Positions 1-7,773 of a DNA stretch of 64,000 nucleotides are shown in pieces. Source of the stretch: Pyrinomonadaceae bacterium (GTDB lineage: Bacteria > Acidobacteriota > Blastocatellia > Pyrinomonadales > Pyrinomonadaceae); assembly GCA_019694395.1 (NCBI GenBank), contig JAIBCC010000006.1, positions 140,954-204,953 on the forward strand. The letters run 5' to 3'. Below the pieces are notes generated by a model, which saw only the letters and a list, made by a program, of their open reading frames with translations, did not search any database and was not told the origin of the DNA. A program made the position numbers and the translations under genes. The number at the start of each line of letters is the position of its first letter. Position 1 is the stretch's first letter.

Positions 1-827
1 TTTGGTGGGAAGGAATGGACGGAGACAAACCGGCACACGCAATTGACTGGCAAGGCAACGATTGGACTCCGGCAAGCGATAAACCAGCCGCACATCCGAA
101 CGCACGCTTTACCGCTCCGATCACCCAATGTCCGGTCGTTGACGAAGACTTTGACAATCCGAAAGGAGTTCCTGTTTCTGCCTTCATCTTCGGCGGACGC
201 AGAAACTCGGTCGTTCCGCTCGTGCTCCAATCTTTTAACTGGGCTTTCGGAGTTTATATGGCAGCGACGATGGGTTCGGAAATGACCGCCGCCGCTTTCG
301 GCAATATTGGCGAAGTTCGACGTGATCCATTCGCGATGCTCCCGTTTGCAGGCTACCATATGGGCGATTACTTTTCGCATTGGCTCGACATCGGTCGTTC
401 GATTCCCGAACCGCCGCGCATTTTTTCGGTCAACTGGTTTAGAAAAGGTGAAGACGGCAAATTCCTCTGGAACGGTTTCGGCGACAATATGCGAATCCTG
501 AAATGGGTGGTCGAACGTTCACGCGGAACATCGAAAGGGGTTGAAACTCCTTTGGGATGGCAGCCGAAATATGAACACCTCGACTGGCGCGGTATCGAAG
601 ACTTTACCGAAGAACAATTCAACAAAGTAATGAATCTTGACCGCGATATGTGGCTCAAAGAAATCGCCATGCACGATGATCTGTTCTTTAAACTCTATGA
701 TCGTCTGCCGAAAGAAATGGCATTCATCCGTGAATTGCTTGTTTCAAACCTTTGGAGACAACAGGAATTGGGCTTAGCTCCTTCCAGACCGGAGGAAACA
801 GAAGCAACGAAGGCTGTAGCCAAATAA
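1..827 (+). CDS. pckG: Phosphoenolpyruvate carboxykinase (GTP), C-terminal part
   Basis: PEPCK of the GTP class interconverts oxaloacetate and PEP plus CO2 in gluconeogenesis. The reading frame is already open at base 3 (Trp-Trp-Glu-Gly before the first Met), so the 5' part lies outside the window and the Met at 15 is not the start. Family hallmarks are visible: the FGGRR motif followed by VP, FNWAFGV, an ATMGSE stretch, [18 protein letters not shown], and the guanine-binding region NWFRK followed by FLWNGFGDN. The C-terminus is complete and ends in a short charged tail. A hairpin with a T-run follows the stop. Family assignment is firm; only the missing N-terminal half cannot be judged. Confidence 0.95.
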   Translation, partial: WWEGMDGDKPAHAIDWQGNDWTPASDKPAAHPNARFTAPITQCPVVDEDFDNPKGVPVSAFIFGGRRNSVVPLVLQSFNWAFGVYMAATMGSEMTAAAFGNIGEVRRDPFAMLPFAGYHMGDYFSHWLDIGRSIPEPPRIFSVNWFRKGEDGKFLWNGFGDNMRILKWVVERSRGTSKGVETPLGWQPKYEHLDWRGIEDFTEEQFNKVMNLDRDMWLKEIAMHDDLFFKLYDRLPKEMAFIRELLVSNLWRQQELGLAPSRPEETEATKAVAK

Positions 828-840
828 CGCTTCGCAAGGC

Positions 841-868
841 AAAAGTAAAAAGGTAAAAGGCAAAAAGG
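841..868 (+). repeat. Short purine-rich repeat (AAAAGGTAAAAGGCAA family)
   Basis: The core AAAAGGTAAAAGGCAA is found here directly after pckG and again, identical over 16 bases, inside the trpC coding region at 3861-3876. Looser copies follow trpC (4567-4586), mrdA (about 45760-45785) and the class A PBP gene (about 49547-49570). It is a low-complexity dispersed element of unknown function. Confidence 0.5.
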
Positions 869-892
869 CGATTCGTTTGAGTCGTCTTTTTT
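862..892 (+). terminator. Probable Rho-independent terminator of pckG
   Basis: AAGGCGA (865-871) can pair with TCGTCTT (882-888) through one G-T pair, and a run of six T follows. It lies about 40 bases after the pckG stop and before an unrelated gene. Confidence 0.6.
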
Positions 893-912
893 AATTAAGC
901 TAAAATAAGTCA

Positions 913-1341
913 ATGGAAGAAAAATACCTTGAAATAAAACTTCTAAAAGGAATAGGACAAATTGAGTTTGGAATGAATCCATCCCAAGTTATTTCAATTA
1001 TGGATGAAGAACAAGTTTATGAAAATTGGATGGGCGGGAATTTGAATAGTTCACTTCTATTTCAAGGAATGATTTTAGATTTTGATCAACATAACTCAAA
1101 TGGTCCAATTAAAGACTCCAAATTTTGTGGAATTAAGATAAATTCTCGTAAAGATATTTATCTTTTTGGAAGAAAACTAATTGAATGGAATGAGTTTGAA
1201 TTTGTAGAAGTGCTACATGCGAATAAAATCCAATTTGAGCAACCTCCTAATAAGTCAATAGTCTCTAAGGAACTAGAATTTGAAATATATTTTGATAAAG
1301 AAGATGATTCTGTTTGGTTAGAGTTTTGGTCTTTTGAATAA
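913..1341 (+). CDS. Hypothetical protein, 142 aa
   Basis: A soluble acidic protein with no signal peptide or membrane segment. Near the N-terminus it has a GIGQIEFGM stretch followed by a serine/valine helix, resembling the 'GxGxIxFGMsxxEV' opening seen in many small uncharacterised proteins. I do not recognise a family beyond that. Base use is clearly more AT-rich than in pckG, and no good Shine-Dalgarno precedes the ATG, although the frame is open throughout and the sequence is protein-like. It follows the pckG terminator, so it is probably transcribed separately. Confidence 0.65.
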   Translation: MEEKYLEIKLLKGIGQIEFGMNPSQVISIMDEEQVYENWMGGNLNSSLLFQGMILDFDQHNSNGPIKDSKFCGIKINSRKDIYLFGRKLIEWNEFEFVEVLHANKIQFEQPPNKSIVSKELEFEIYFDKEDDSVWLEFWSFE

Positions 1342-1583
1342 GCAAGTTGAGAAATCTCTTATAAATCGTTTTTATTTATTTTTCTCTTGATTTTCCAAAC
1401 ATTTAGTTTAACCTATCGCTGATTTGATATTGATAAATGCTGATTTACCCGTAAGTTACGGCAATTATATCAATTACAGAGGATTCAATTATAGTCAAAT
1501 CCGACTGAACAACGTTTAAATCGAGTTTAATGATAATGAAATTAAGTTTACGAATCTCAACATCAAATTAGAAACCGATAAAA

Positions 1584-2546
1584 CTAATCCTCGAACTGTA
1601 ATTCCTCGATTATCTCTTTCATATATTTTCTTCCGGTTTCGACAGCATCGGGCGCAAGCGAAACTGCTCCGACCACGGCGTGACCGCCTCCGCCATAGCG
1701 TTCGCAAATCTCGGCAATGTTATGAACACGCGGACGCGGCGACCACGGATTTGAACCAACTGAAATTTTAACTCGTTTTGCGCCTCTGGTGAGAGCAACA
1801 TTATAGGTTGTTTGCGGATAAAAATAGTAAGGAATAAATTTGTTAAATCCTTCTAATCCTTCATCGGCAATGTCAAAACTAACAACGCCGCGCGAATAGT
1901 TGGCTTTTTGTTTGATTAATTCGACTGTTTTCCAATGTTGGTCGAGAATCGGTTGTAATTTGGCTTGAATCTCCGAGCTTTCCAAAATTTCGTCCAGAGA
2001 TTTGACAGTCAAACTTTTAATGATTCTTTCAACAAACTTTTCATCCTTTTCGCCTTCGATGACCTGCATTAATTTGAGTGCAGACGAACGTAATTCAACA
2101 CATTGCGCCGGAGATTCATAAAGCGCACCATCAATAATATGTGCCCAATGAACTAATTCAGCCATTGATTCATCTTCGTAACCATATTTTTCCTTAGCAA
2201 TGCGGGCGATGAATTCGCAGCAGGATTTGCTGGTGGTATCCAGAAACTTTTGTCCGCTAATATCGGCACGAAAATGGGCTTCGTCCTGTTCATTCAAAAA
2301 AGCTGATTGATGATGATCGAACCACCAGGTTAAACGATCATCGGCACAATATTTAAAATCAACGATTGCGTTCTCTCCGTCATTGATCAACAGATTCTTA
2401 TCAAAGAAATTGTTTGCCTGATGCATCATCGGCAGATAAACAATTTCGACTTCCGAATTAACTTTTGCTTGATAAAACTTAGTAAAAAAAGCGGCAGATG
2501 AAACGCCATCGAAGCAGTTCCCATGATAAAGTAGGCGAAGTTTCAT
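1584..2546 (-). CDS. DHH/DHHA1-family phosphoesterase
   Basis: This 320-residue protein has the two marks of DHH-type phosphoesterases. The first is a metal-binding core with HGNCFDG at residues 8-14 and the signature Asp-His-His at 77-79. The second is a C-terminal DHHA1-type substrate domain with the glycine-rich GGGGH at 285-289. Relatives split small phosphoesters such as nanoRNA or cyclic dinucleotides; the substrate here cannot be told from sequence. The N-terminal HGNCFDGVSSAA resembles the 'HxxCxDGxxAA' start of oligoribonuclease-like members rather than RecJ. It stands alone: the neighbours on both sides are on the opposite strand, and about 500 bases of non-coding DNA lie upstream. 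Confidence 0.88.
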   Translation of the reverse strand: MKLRLLYHGNCFDGVSSAAFFTKFYQAKVNSEVEIVYLPMMHQANNFFDKNLLINDGENAIVDFKYCADDRLTWWFDHHQSAFLNEQDEAHFRADISGQKFLDTTSKSCCEFIARIAKEKYGYEDESMAELVHWAHIIDGALYESPAQCVELRSSALKLMQVIEGEKDEKFVERIIKSLTVKSLDEILESSEIQAKLQPILDQHWKTVELIKQKANYSRGVVSFDIADEGLEGFNKFIPYYFYPQTTYNVALTRGAKRVKISVGSNPWSPRPRVHNIAEICERYGGGGHAVVGAVSLAPDAVETGRKYMKEIIEELQFED

Positions 2547-3065
2547 ATAGATTCAAAACTTACGGTGCTTGAACTTCTTTAGTTAAAGAATTTAAGTAAG
2601 TAATTCTTAAAATGAAACTGAGTATGTAGCTAAATAATCCAGATGTTTGCTGATTTTTGTTTTGCTTTTATCCCACTTTCAATCTTTCTCATTACTTCCT
2701 TTTTATATTCTAAAAAAAGACAGGCAAAAGTCTATAAGGTCTATAGGTTGCCGTCTCCAAGCAATTCCGAATTCGTGATTATATCAGTTCTTTGCCGTGT
2801 GTGTCTTGTCGCAAAGCAATAAGGAGTTTGCAAAATGTGTTAAAGGAGTTCGATTAATAACAGGATTTGATTTGAGATCTAAACACCAAATTTTATTACG
2901 TTATTAATTACATCTTGATTTACTAAATCTTTCTCTATTTTTAGTTGTTTCGATTCCCTCAAAAAAAATATTTATTTTTTTTTGAAATACTTTTCCGAAA
3001 TAGACATTAAGAAGATGAAGCGGACAATTACCGCCATAAATAAAAAGTTAAAGGGAGTTAATAAA
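2547..3065. other. Non-coding stretch between divergent genes
   Basis: About 520 AT-rich bases separate the DHH phosphoesterase (minus) from the secreted protein (plus), so promoters for both should lie here. I see no convincing ORF. A compact hairpin is present at 2718-2756, and homopolymer A and T runs occur at about 2960-2980. A strong AAGGAG at 2821-2826 precedes only a two-codon start-stop (ATG TGT TAA). Confidence 0.6.
2718..2756. repeat. Isolated imperfect hairpin
   Basis: Outer arms AGACAGGCAA and TTGCCGTCT pair with one bulged base, and the inner arms CTATA/TATAG also pair around a five-base AGGTC loop. No T-run follows, so it is not a simple terminator. I found no second copy in this window. 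Confidence 0.45.
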
Positions 3066-3596
3066 ATGAAAAACATAATCGGAATCGCAATCATAACAAT
3101 CATCATCAGTCTTTTCGCATCCAATTCATTTGCACAACTAACAGGATCAGTCGGCGGAGGTCTTCCGGGTGCTTCGGGCGGTAATAACGGAAACAACAAC
3201 GGTGGTAACAATGGCACAACGGCAGCCCGCAGAGGCAGAATCAATCCGGGCGGGGGAACCAGTAAAGCAACCAATGTCATTGATTTGGCTGCAATCAGCA
3301 ACGGAGTGTTTTATGGAACTTTATTTGCCTATACCACACACTTTGAAATTTACACGGCAGACGGCGGCATCATCAAAACTTATCTTAATAGCTGCCAACA
3401 AGCCTCACCGAGCAATGGCGTAGCAGGTATAGTTTGTTCCTTTGGTCACTTTAACAGTAATGGGCAGCTTTTATATTCAGGTTGGACTTATATTTATGAT
3501 AACGGTTATGTTTATCTGCGCTGGATGTATTCCTATAAATCCAACTTTCAAACAGTAGATTCAGACACCGGCTGGGTAGGTTTTAAGCCTCAGTAA
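3066..3596 (+). CDS. Secreted hypothetical protein with Gly/Asn-rich linker
   Basis: The ATG at 3066 is preferred over an upstream in-frame start. AAAGGGAG lies eight bases before it, and it opens directly into a signal peptide: basic MKN, a hydrophobic Ile-rich core, then FAQ near residue 22. A low-complexity segment rich in Gly and Asn (about residues 28-58) follows, then a globular part of about 110 residues with many aromatic and Gly residues and a Cys pair. The product, about 176 aa, is probably exported to the periplasm or surface. Function is unknown. It has its own terminator directly downstream. Confidence 0.75.
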   Translation: MKNIIGIAIITIIISLFASNSFAQLTGSVGGGLPGASGGNNGNNNGGNNGTTAARRGRINPGGGTSKATNVIDLAAISNGVFYGTLFAYTTHFEIYTADGGIIKTYLNSCQQASPSNGVAGIVCSFGHFNSNGQLLYSGWTYIYDNGYVYLRWMYSYKSNFQTVDSDTGWVGFKPQ

Positions 3597-3629
3597 TAAT
3601 TATCTAAAAAGAATTCAGAAATAACTGAC

Positions 3630-3660
3630 AAAGGTTGACTTAATTGTTGACCTTTTTTTA
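3630..3660 (+). terminator. Rho-independent terminator
   Basis: AAAGGTTGAC (3630-3639) pairs with GTTGACCTTT (3646-3655), including two G-T pairs, around a six-base loop and is followed by a T-run. It lies 34 bases after the stop of the secreted protein gene. Confidence 0.8.
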
Positions 3661-3801
3661 TTTTCCCGCACTCAAAAAAATCTTATGAATAAAATTTCCA
3701 ACTCAACAAATGTTATTTTGTTCAATGTGCAGGTGCTGTTACTGAGTTTTATAGGTTAAAATACTCAAATAAATTTGCAAAGTAAATTTAATAACAGAAC
3801 G

Positions 3802-4569
3802 ATGACTTTTTTAGAAGAAATTCTCGAACTCAAAAAGCAGCGAGTCGAAACAGCAAAAGCAAAAGGTAAAAGGCAAGAATCAAAAATTGAAAGACCTTCG
3901 CACATGTTAAGAACAGCTTTAAGTGATGCAGATAAAATACATATCATTGCCGAAATTAAGCGCGCTTCGCCGTCAAAAGGAATTATTAACGATAAAATTG
4001 ATGTAGCGGAAGTCGCGCAAATGTATGAGCGCGGAGGTGCAGCGGCGATCTCAGTATTAACCGAAGAAGACAGATTTTGCGGAAGTTTGGCTGATTTGGA
4101 ACTTGCCCGAAGCGTGGTTGAAATCCCGATTCTACGAAAAGATTTTATTTACGATGAATTTCAAATCCGTGAAGCCAAAGCCGCCGGAGCCGATGTTATT
4201 TTGCTGATCGTGGCAATGTTAGATGATGAAAAACTATTGCAATTACGTCAATTAGCCGAAGATGAATTAGGTTTGGATGCGTTGGTCGAAGTTCATACAC
4301 AAGAGGAATTAGACCGCGCAATTAAAATCGGCGCAACCTTGATCGGAGTTAATAATCGTGATCTGCATTCTTTCAAAGTTTCGCTTGATGTTTCGCGCAA
4401 ACTCATCAAATCTGCTCCGAAAGATGCGCTAATGATTGCCGAAAGCGGCTTAAAAACAAAAGAAGATCTATTGGAATTAAAAGATTTAGGCTATCGCGGA
4501 TTTTTAATCGGCGAAACACTAATGAGAAGCGGAAATGCCGAGGATGAGTTAGCCAAATTAATCAAGTAA
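3802..4569 (+). CDS. trpC: Indole-3-glycerol-phosphate synthase
   Basis: Converts CdRP to indole-3-glycerol phosphate in tryptophan synthesis. The protein (255 aa from the ATG at 3802; an upstream TTG at 3775 is less likely) shows the family landmarks in order: IIAEIKRASPSKG, SVLTEE, ILRKDFI, LVEVHT, GVNNRDL and IAESGLK, ending with a phosphate-binding FLIGE. No other trp gene is nearby. In the N-terminal helical region the codons for Ala-Lys-Gly-Lys-Arg-Gln (3861-3876) are identical to a repeat core found after pckG, so part of the linker may derive from repeat DNA. The overall length is normal for the family. Confidence 0.95.
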   Translation: MTFLEEILELKKQRVETAKAKGKRQESKIERPSHMLRTALSDADKIHIIAEIKRASPSKGIINDKIDVAEVAQMYERGGAAAISVLTEEDRFCGSLADLELARSVVEIPILRKDFIYDEFQIREAKAAGADVILLIVAMLDDEKLLQLRQLAEDELGLDALVEVHTQEELDRAIKIGATLIGVNNRDLHSFKVSLDVSRKLIKSAPKDALMIAESGLKTKEDLLELKDLGYRGFLIGETLMRSGNAEDELAKLIK

Positions 4570-4623
4570 AAAGGCAAAAAGCAAAATTTAGGGACGAACT
4601 TATTGGTTTAACTGTGCCTAAAA

Positions 4624-4660
4624 TCTTTGCGTCTTTGCCTCTTTGCGCCCTTGCGTTAAT
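4624..4660. repeat. Dispersed repeat, TTTGCG family
   Basis: Four iterations of a CTTTGCG-like unit lie between the convergent trpC and NAMPT-like genes. The same unit recurs at 8953-9050 and 43780-43825. Function unknown. Confidence 0.5.
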
Positions 4661-4665
4661 TTTCT

Positions 4666-6057
4666 TTACCAAGCTCGTTTGCGAATTTCGTCCAAACTAT
4701 CGTCAACCAAAACTTTTCCATTCTCAAAAACCGTAGTCAGTTGCGAATTTTCCGCCGCAATTTGTTCGATTGATTCAAGCTGAACGGTTTTATATTTGCC
4801 GTTTTCGTCTTTGACTAAATCCAAACGACCTTTCTTTGATGATTTTCCGCTATCGGTGATCGGTTGTTTATAAACGTCAACCAGTTCCCCGTCACGAACG
4901 ATTGCCGAACATTTATAAGCAAATTTCATCGTGTCGCGGTCAATTTTTTGCAGTAGTGCACCGCCGATTCCAAATGCAATGTTGGAAGTCGAAAAGCCTT
5001 TATCTTTCAAAGACTGGCAAATGTTGTGAATCGAAACGGGATTAACACCATCACCTTGGATAATGCGGACGTTTTTTAAGACTTTGTAGCCTTTTGAATT
5101 GATTGTCGTGCCGAATTTTTCGCCTAAAAGTTCGGCAACTTTGGTGACGACTTCGACAGGCTCGCCAGAATCGGGACGGATAACGATGGTCGCGCCGGAA
5201 TCAATAACTTCCTGTTTTAACTGCTCACCCCAAATCTTTTCGACTGCGTTGTAGATATTCCACGAATCGCTAACTACTGCCAATAAAGCGTTTGGCTTGG
5301 CAAATTGTTTGAGCATATTGCGATAAGCTTCAATTTCGTTGTCTCTACCCCAAGATGTTACGGTTGAATGTTCGGCGGCGGGAATCGAAAAACCAGCCAT
5401 TTCGCAGTTATAAAAATTGCGATGAATAAGCAAAGCCGCCATCGTGTCAGTGCCGAAAAAATTGACCAAGTGCGCCGCGCCGCCGATTGCCGCTGTCTCT
5501 TGGGAAGAAACTCCGCGTGCGCCGAAATCATGAACTTTGAAACCGATTTCCGCATCGGCATCGTCTGCCGTTTCGCTCAAAAATTGGTAAACATCGCGTT
5601 TGATGTAATAACTTTGCGTTGCAACTGTGGTCGGATACCAAAGCCGCATCAATTGGGATTCAAACCAACTCGTTACCCAGAAAAACTCGTCATCGGTATT
5701 TTCGACGGTCATCAAAACATTGCGAGTCGGCACAACCGAGCCTTCCGCCACCGCCCGCACCCGCAAAGGCAAATATCCGCCGTGTTTTTCAATTAAACTC
5801 AACCAGCCCGACAAATTAAAAGGTTCACCGTGTGCGGTGATGACTTCATTGGCTTCCAAAACATTTTCTTTGGTCAGCGGTCGCGTAAAATATCGTTTCA
5901 AAAGATATTGCAAACCGAAAAAAACAGTTTCGGTATAATTTCGCTCCGAACCGCGACTTTCCAAATACGAATGCACTAAAGTCGTATTCGGCGGATATTG
6001 CAGCCAATGCGAAGCCTTGTATGAATCCGTATCAATTATTCTATTTATTTCAAACAT
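4666..6057 (-). CDS. nadV: Nicotinamide phosphoribosyltransferase (NAMPT/NadV type)
   Basis: Joins nicotinamide to PRPP to give NMN, the first step of two-step NAD+ salvage. The start at 6057 (463 aa) is chosen because AGGAG lies nine bases upstream and the protein opens with the family N-terminus, including DTDSYKASH. Other landmarks are FGLQYLL, KVHDFGARGVSS, the AAEHSTVTSWG segment carrying the active-site His, SDSWNIYNA, IRPDSGEP and GIGGALLQ. The length matches NAMPT rather than the shorter or different nicotinate enzymes, so nicotinamide is the expected substrate. It is the most distal gene of the minus-strand cluster that begins with NadM-Nudix at 10.1 kb, which would convert its product NMN to NAD+. 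A dispersed repeat lies upstream. Confidence 0.93.
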   Translation of the reverse strand: MFEINRIIDTDSYKASHWLQYPPNTTLVHSYLESRGSERNYTETVFFGLQYLLKRYFTRPLTKENVLEANEVITAHGEPFNLSGWLSLIEKHGGYLPLRVRAVAEGSVVPTRNVLMTVENTDDEFFWVTSWFESQLMRLWYPTTVATQSYYIKRDVYQFLSETADDADAEIGFKVHDFGARGVSSQETAAIGGAAHLVNFFGTDTMAALLIHRNFYNCEMAGFSIPAAEHSTVTSWGRDNEIEAYRNMLKQFAKPNALLAVVSDSWNIYNAVEKIWGEQLKQEVIDSGATIVIRPDSGEPVEVVTKVAELLGEKFGTTINSKGYKVLKNVRIIQGDGVNPVSIHNICQSLKDKGFSTSNIAFGIGGALLQKIDRDTMKFAYKCSAIVRDGELVDVYKQPITDSGKSSKKGRLDLVKDENGKYKTVQLESIEQIAAENSQLTTVFENGKVLVDDSLDEIRKRAW

Positions 6058-6115
6058 TTTATTTATTCTCCTAATGTTCGGCTCTCTACCTGAAAGCCTA
6101 ATCTTTTTATTTTTT

Positions 6116-6142
6116 GCCACAGAGGACACAGAGTTCACTGAG
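6116..6142. repeat. CACAGAG-family repeat, copy R1 (3' side of Imm32-like gene)
   Basis: GCCACAGAGGACACAGAG followed by TTCACTGAG. On the minus strand it starts two bases after the TAA of the frameshifted Imm32-like gene. It is in inverted orientation to R2 at 6357-6393, so that gene is bracketed by an inverted pair. R3 at 7271-7297 is nearly identical. Confidence 0.75.
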
Positions 6143-6144
6143 AT

Positions 6145-6356
6145 TTACTTTTTACCAATAATTAATTCATTAGAACCTTCTTCCAATGAATTGTAATCGT
6201 CAAGATGAAAATGATAACCGCTTGGAAATTCGTCTTCGGATAATTCAAGAGATGGTTTGCAAGTGAGATTAAACCTTCCTTATTTGCCCAAAGCAGAACA
6301 GTGTTTTTGTCAATTTTTACTTCAATTTCAAAATTGTCTTCCCAATCAAATTGCAT
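6145..6356 (-). pseudogene. Frameshifted small gene, Imm32-like family
   Basis: From the ATG at 6356 the frame reads MQFDWEDNFEIEVK and then NKEGLISLANHLL. In that frame it continues only with unrelated residues to a stop near 6162. Shifting by one base at about 6250 gives a coherent continuation, SEDEFPSGYHFHLDDYNSLE and then EGSNELIIGKK, ending at the TAA at 6145-6147. Both halves match my memory of one short family (about 70-80 aa, often labelled Imm32-like), so a single base appears to have been lost around the CTCTTGAA. It could be a real pseudogene, a sequencing error or, less likely, recoding. A predicted immunity role would be only a family label. Confidence 0.75.
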
Positions 6357-6393
6357 AAAACCTCTCCATGTTCTCTGTGTCCTCTGTGGCTAA
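6357..6393 (-). promoter_or_regulatory. CACAGAG-family repeat R2 carrying a ribosome-binding site
   Basis: Read on the minus strand: TTAGCCACAGAGG, then ACACAGAGAACATGGAGAGG and TTTT, then the ATG at 6356. The GGAGAGG is the only Shine-Dalgarno candidate for the Imm32-like gene and is part of the repeat. The repeat fills nearly the whole gap after the PARG stop. Confidence 0.65.
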
Positions 6394-6400
6394 TTATTTC

Positions 6401-7225
6401 CTAAAAACTTTCCACGAAAGCCTGATAAACTTTGCGATTCGGCGTGGAATCGTAAATTGCCATAATTACACGATTGAAACAATTTGCAAACTCGCCGTTG
6501 AGCAATTCGGCAAATATTTTGGCGATGGAGTTCGCATCGTTTTGGAAAACTCCGCAACCCCAAGCACCTAAAATCAGCGTTTGATGTCCGTATTTGTTCG
6601 CCAGCCACAAAAACTTTCTCGCCCGTTCACGATTGACCTTTTCGATTAAATCAACCTTGTTTGGCTCTTTCTGTTTGATAACTCCGGCGTTGACCGCAGG
6701 CGAAGTTAGAAAAGTGACCAAATAAGGCATTTCGACCAAACTTCCGTCATCATTGCGAAAGACTGGAACTTTCGGCGAATAGATCATCCAATCCGAATAA
6801 AAACACGAAGTTCCGCGACGATTAAACTCATAAAATTCAAAGTTTGCAGTCAACGTGGCGTAAAGCGACGAAGAACGTGCCAAAGATTCTTCCTGTGCCT
6901 GTGAGCCGTTCAAGAATCCGCCGCCCGGATTTTTTGCCGAAGCGAAATTTAAGACAAACGGATTTTCATCTGCATTTTCTTTGCAAATCCGTTTTGCGGC
7001 TTCGAGCGTGGTTTCGTCTGTAACCTCAAATTTCGTTTCCCTTTCGATTTTGGTTAAATCAAATCTTTCAGGAAAATCTTCGGTGCGATAAATTTTTGTA
7101 TTTTTAACGGCAAATTCAGTTTCGTTTTTGATGGAAACCGTTTCGCCTAAATTGTTGCGATAATTACCTCTTTCGATAATTTCTAAAGTTTCTTTCGCAA
7201 CCCCGATTCTGGTTGTCTTTTTCAT
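6401..7225 (-). CDS. Bacterial-type poly(ADP-ribose) glycohydrolase (TIGR02452-like macrodomain protein)
   Basis: A 274-residue protein of the microbial PARG family, whose studied members release ADP-ribose from ADP-ribosylated targets. The catalytic signature GGG-x(6-8)-QEE is present exactly: Gly101-Gly103, seven residues, then Gln111-Glu112-Glu113. It is preceded by VLNFASAKNPGGG and followed by RSSSLY, and the C-terminal half has TLILGAWGCGVFQND, typical of the macrodomain fold. The ATG at 7225 has AAGGAG eight bases upstream. Within the cluster its product, ADP-ribose, is the natural substrate of the Nudix half of NadM-Nudix. The stop is only a few bases from repeat R2, so co-transcription with the next gene is likely. 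Confidence 0.9.
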   Translation of the reverse strand: MKKTTRIGVAKETLEIIERGNYRNNLGETVSIKNETEFAVKNTKIYRTEDFPERFDLTKIERETKFEVTDETTLEAAKRICKENADENPFVLNFASAKNPGGGFLNGSQAQEESLARSSSLYATLTANFEFYEFNRRGTSCFYSDWMIYSPKVPVFRNDDGSLVEMPYLVTFLTSPAVNAGVIKQKEPNKVDLIEKVNRERARKFLWLANKYGHQTLILGAWGCGVFQNDANSIAKIFAELLNGEFANCFNRVIMAIYDSTPNRKVYQAFVESF

Positions 7226-7270
7226 TTTTATTACTCCTTTTCGATTTCTTACCTAGAAATCTACGTTTTT

Positions 7271-7297
7271 GCCACAGAGAACACAGAGTTCACTGAG
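7271..7297. repeat. CACAGAG-family repeat, copy R3
   Basis: GCCACAGAGAACACAGAG followed by TTCACTGAG, differing from R1 by one base over 27. On the minus strand it begins within five bases of the stop of the 7302-7730 gene and ends 45 bases before the PARG start. It is inverted relative to R4. Confidence 0.75.
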
Positions 7298-7301
7298 ATT
7301 T

Positions 7302-7730
7302 TTAGAAGATTTTTTGTTCTGATTGCGAGCCATCTTCTATATCTGTAATAACTCCATCATAATTAACCTGCCAATTTTCATTATCATCTTTATGAATTCT
7401 TGCGATATGAACATTTGAACTATTGAGTTGTGATGAAAGAACTATTTCTTCGTAACCATATAAATCTTTTCTATGACTCATCCAAGACTTTCCTTCATCA
7501 AAATATTGAGTTCTAATGCAATGACTTTGCTTGGTTTCACTTACTGCAATTTCTGTCCATTCAAGTAAATTGGTTGCGATTTCTAAATATTCCTCCGCAT
7601 GATTATATTTAGGAATAGCATCATTTTCATATGTTTCATCCTCATCAATTGGGTCAAAATATTCTTCAGCGGTCAAAGTAATCTGTTTTTCCAAATCATC
7701 TATGACTTTGTAAGAAATTACTATTTTCAT
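7302..7730 (-). CDS. Hypothetical protein in NAD/ADP-ribose cluster, 142 aa
   Basis: A soluble, strongly acidic protein without signal peptide or membrane segment. Visible features are an N-terminal beta-rich stretch (KIVISYKVID), an acidic segment around residues 26-37, a central helix (EEYLEIATNLLEW), and a C-terminal part with paired Trp/Tyr and two aspartates (VNYDGVITDIED). I do not recognise a family. It is flanked by an inverted pair of CACAGAG repeats, R4 before its ATG and R3 just after its stop. R4 supplies GGAGAG six bases before the ATG. Position suggests a part in NAD or ADP-ribose biology, but nothing in the sequence shows this directly. Confidence 0.7.
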   Translation of the reverse strand: MKIVISYKVIDDLEKQITLTAEEYFDPIDEDETYENDAIPKYNHAEEYLEIATNLLEWTEIAVSETKQSHCIRTQYFDEGKSWMSHRKDLYGYEEIVLSSQLNSSNVHIARIHKDDNENWQVNYDGVITDIEDGSQSEQKIF

Positions 7731-7767
7731 AAATCTCTCCGTGTTCTCTTTGAACTCTGTGGTGAAT
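7731..7767 (-). promoter_or_regulatory. CACAGAG-family repeat R4 carrying a ribosome-binding site
   Basis: Read on the minus strand: TTCACCACAGAGTTCAAAG, then AGAACACGGAGAGATTT, then the ATG at 7730. GGAG of the repeat is placed six to seven bases before the start. The repeat begins about six bases after the stop of the HEIGH-motif gene. Confidence 0.65.
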
Positions 7768-7773
7768 CTTTTC

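Noticed and set aside
695..982. Minus-strand ORF of 95 codons after pckG
   Set aside because: It spans the pckG terminator and purine repeat and overlaps the pckG end and the next gene; composition is that of a shadow frame.
2821..2843. Strong AAGGAG before ATG TGT TAA, a start-stop mini-ORF
   Set aside because: Two codons only; no evidence of attenuation and more than 200 bases from the next gene.
6230..6260. Programmed -1 frameshift in the Imm32-like gene
   Set aside because: No slippery heptamer or downstream structure is visible at the junction; a one-base loss or sequencing error is simpler.
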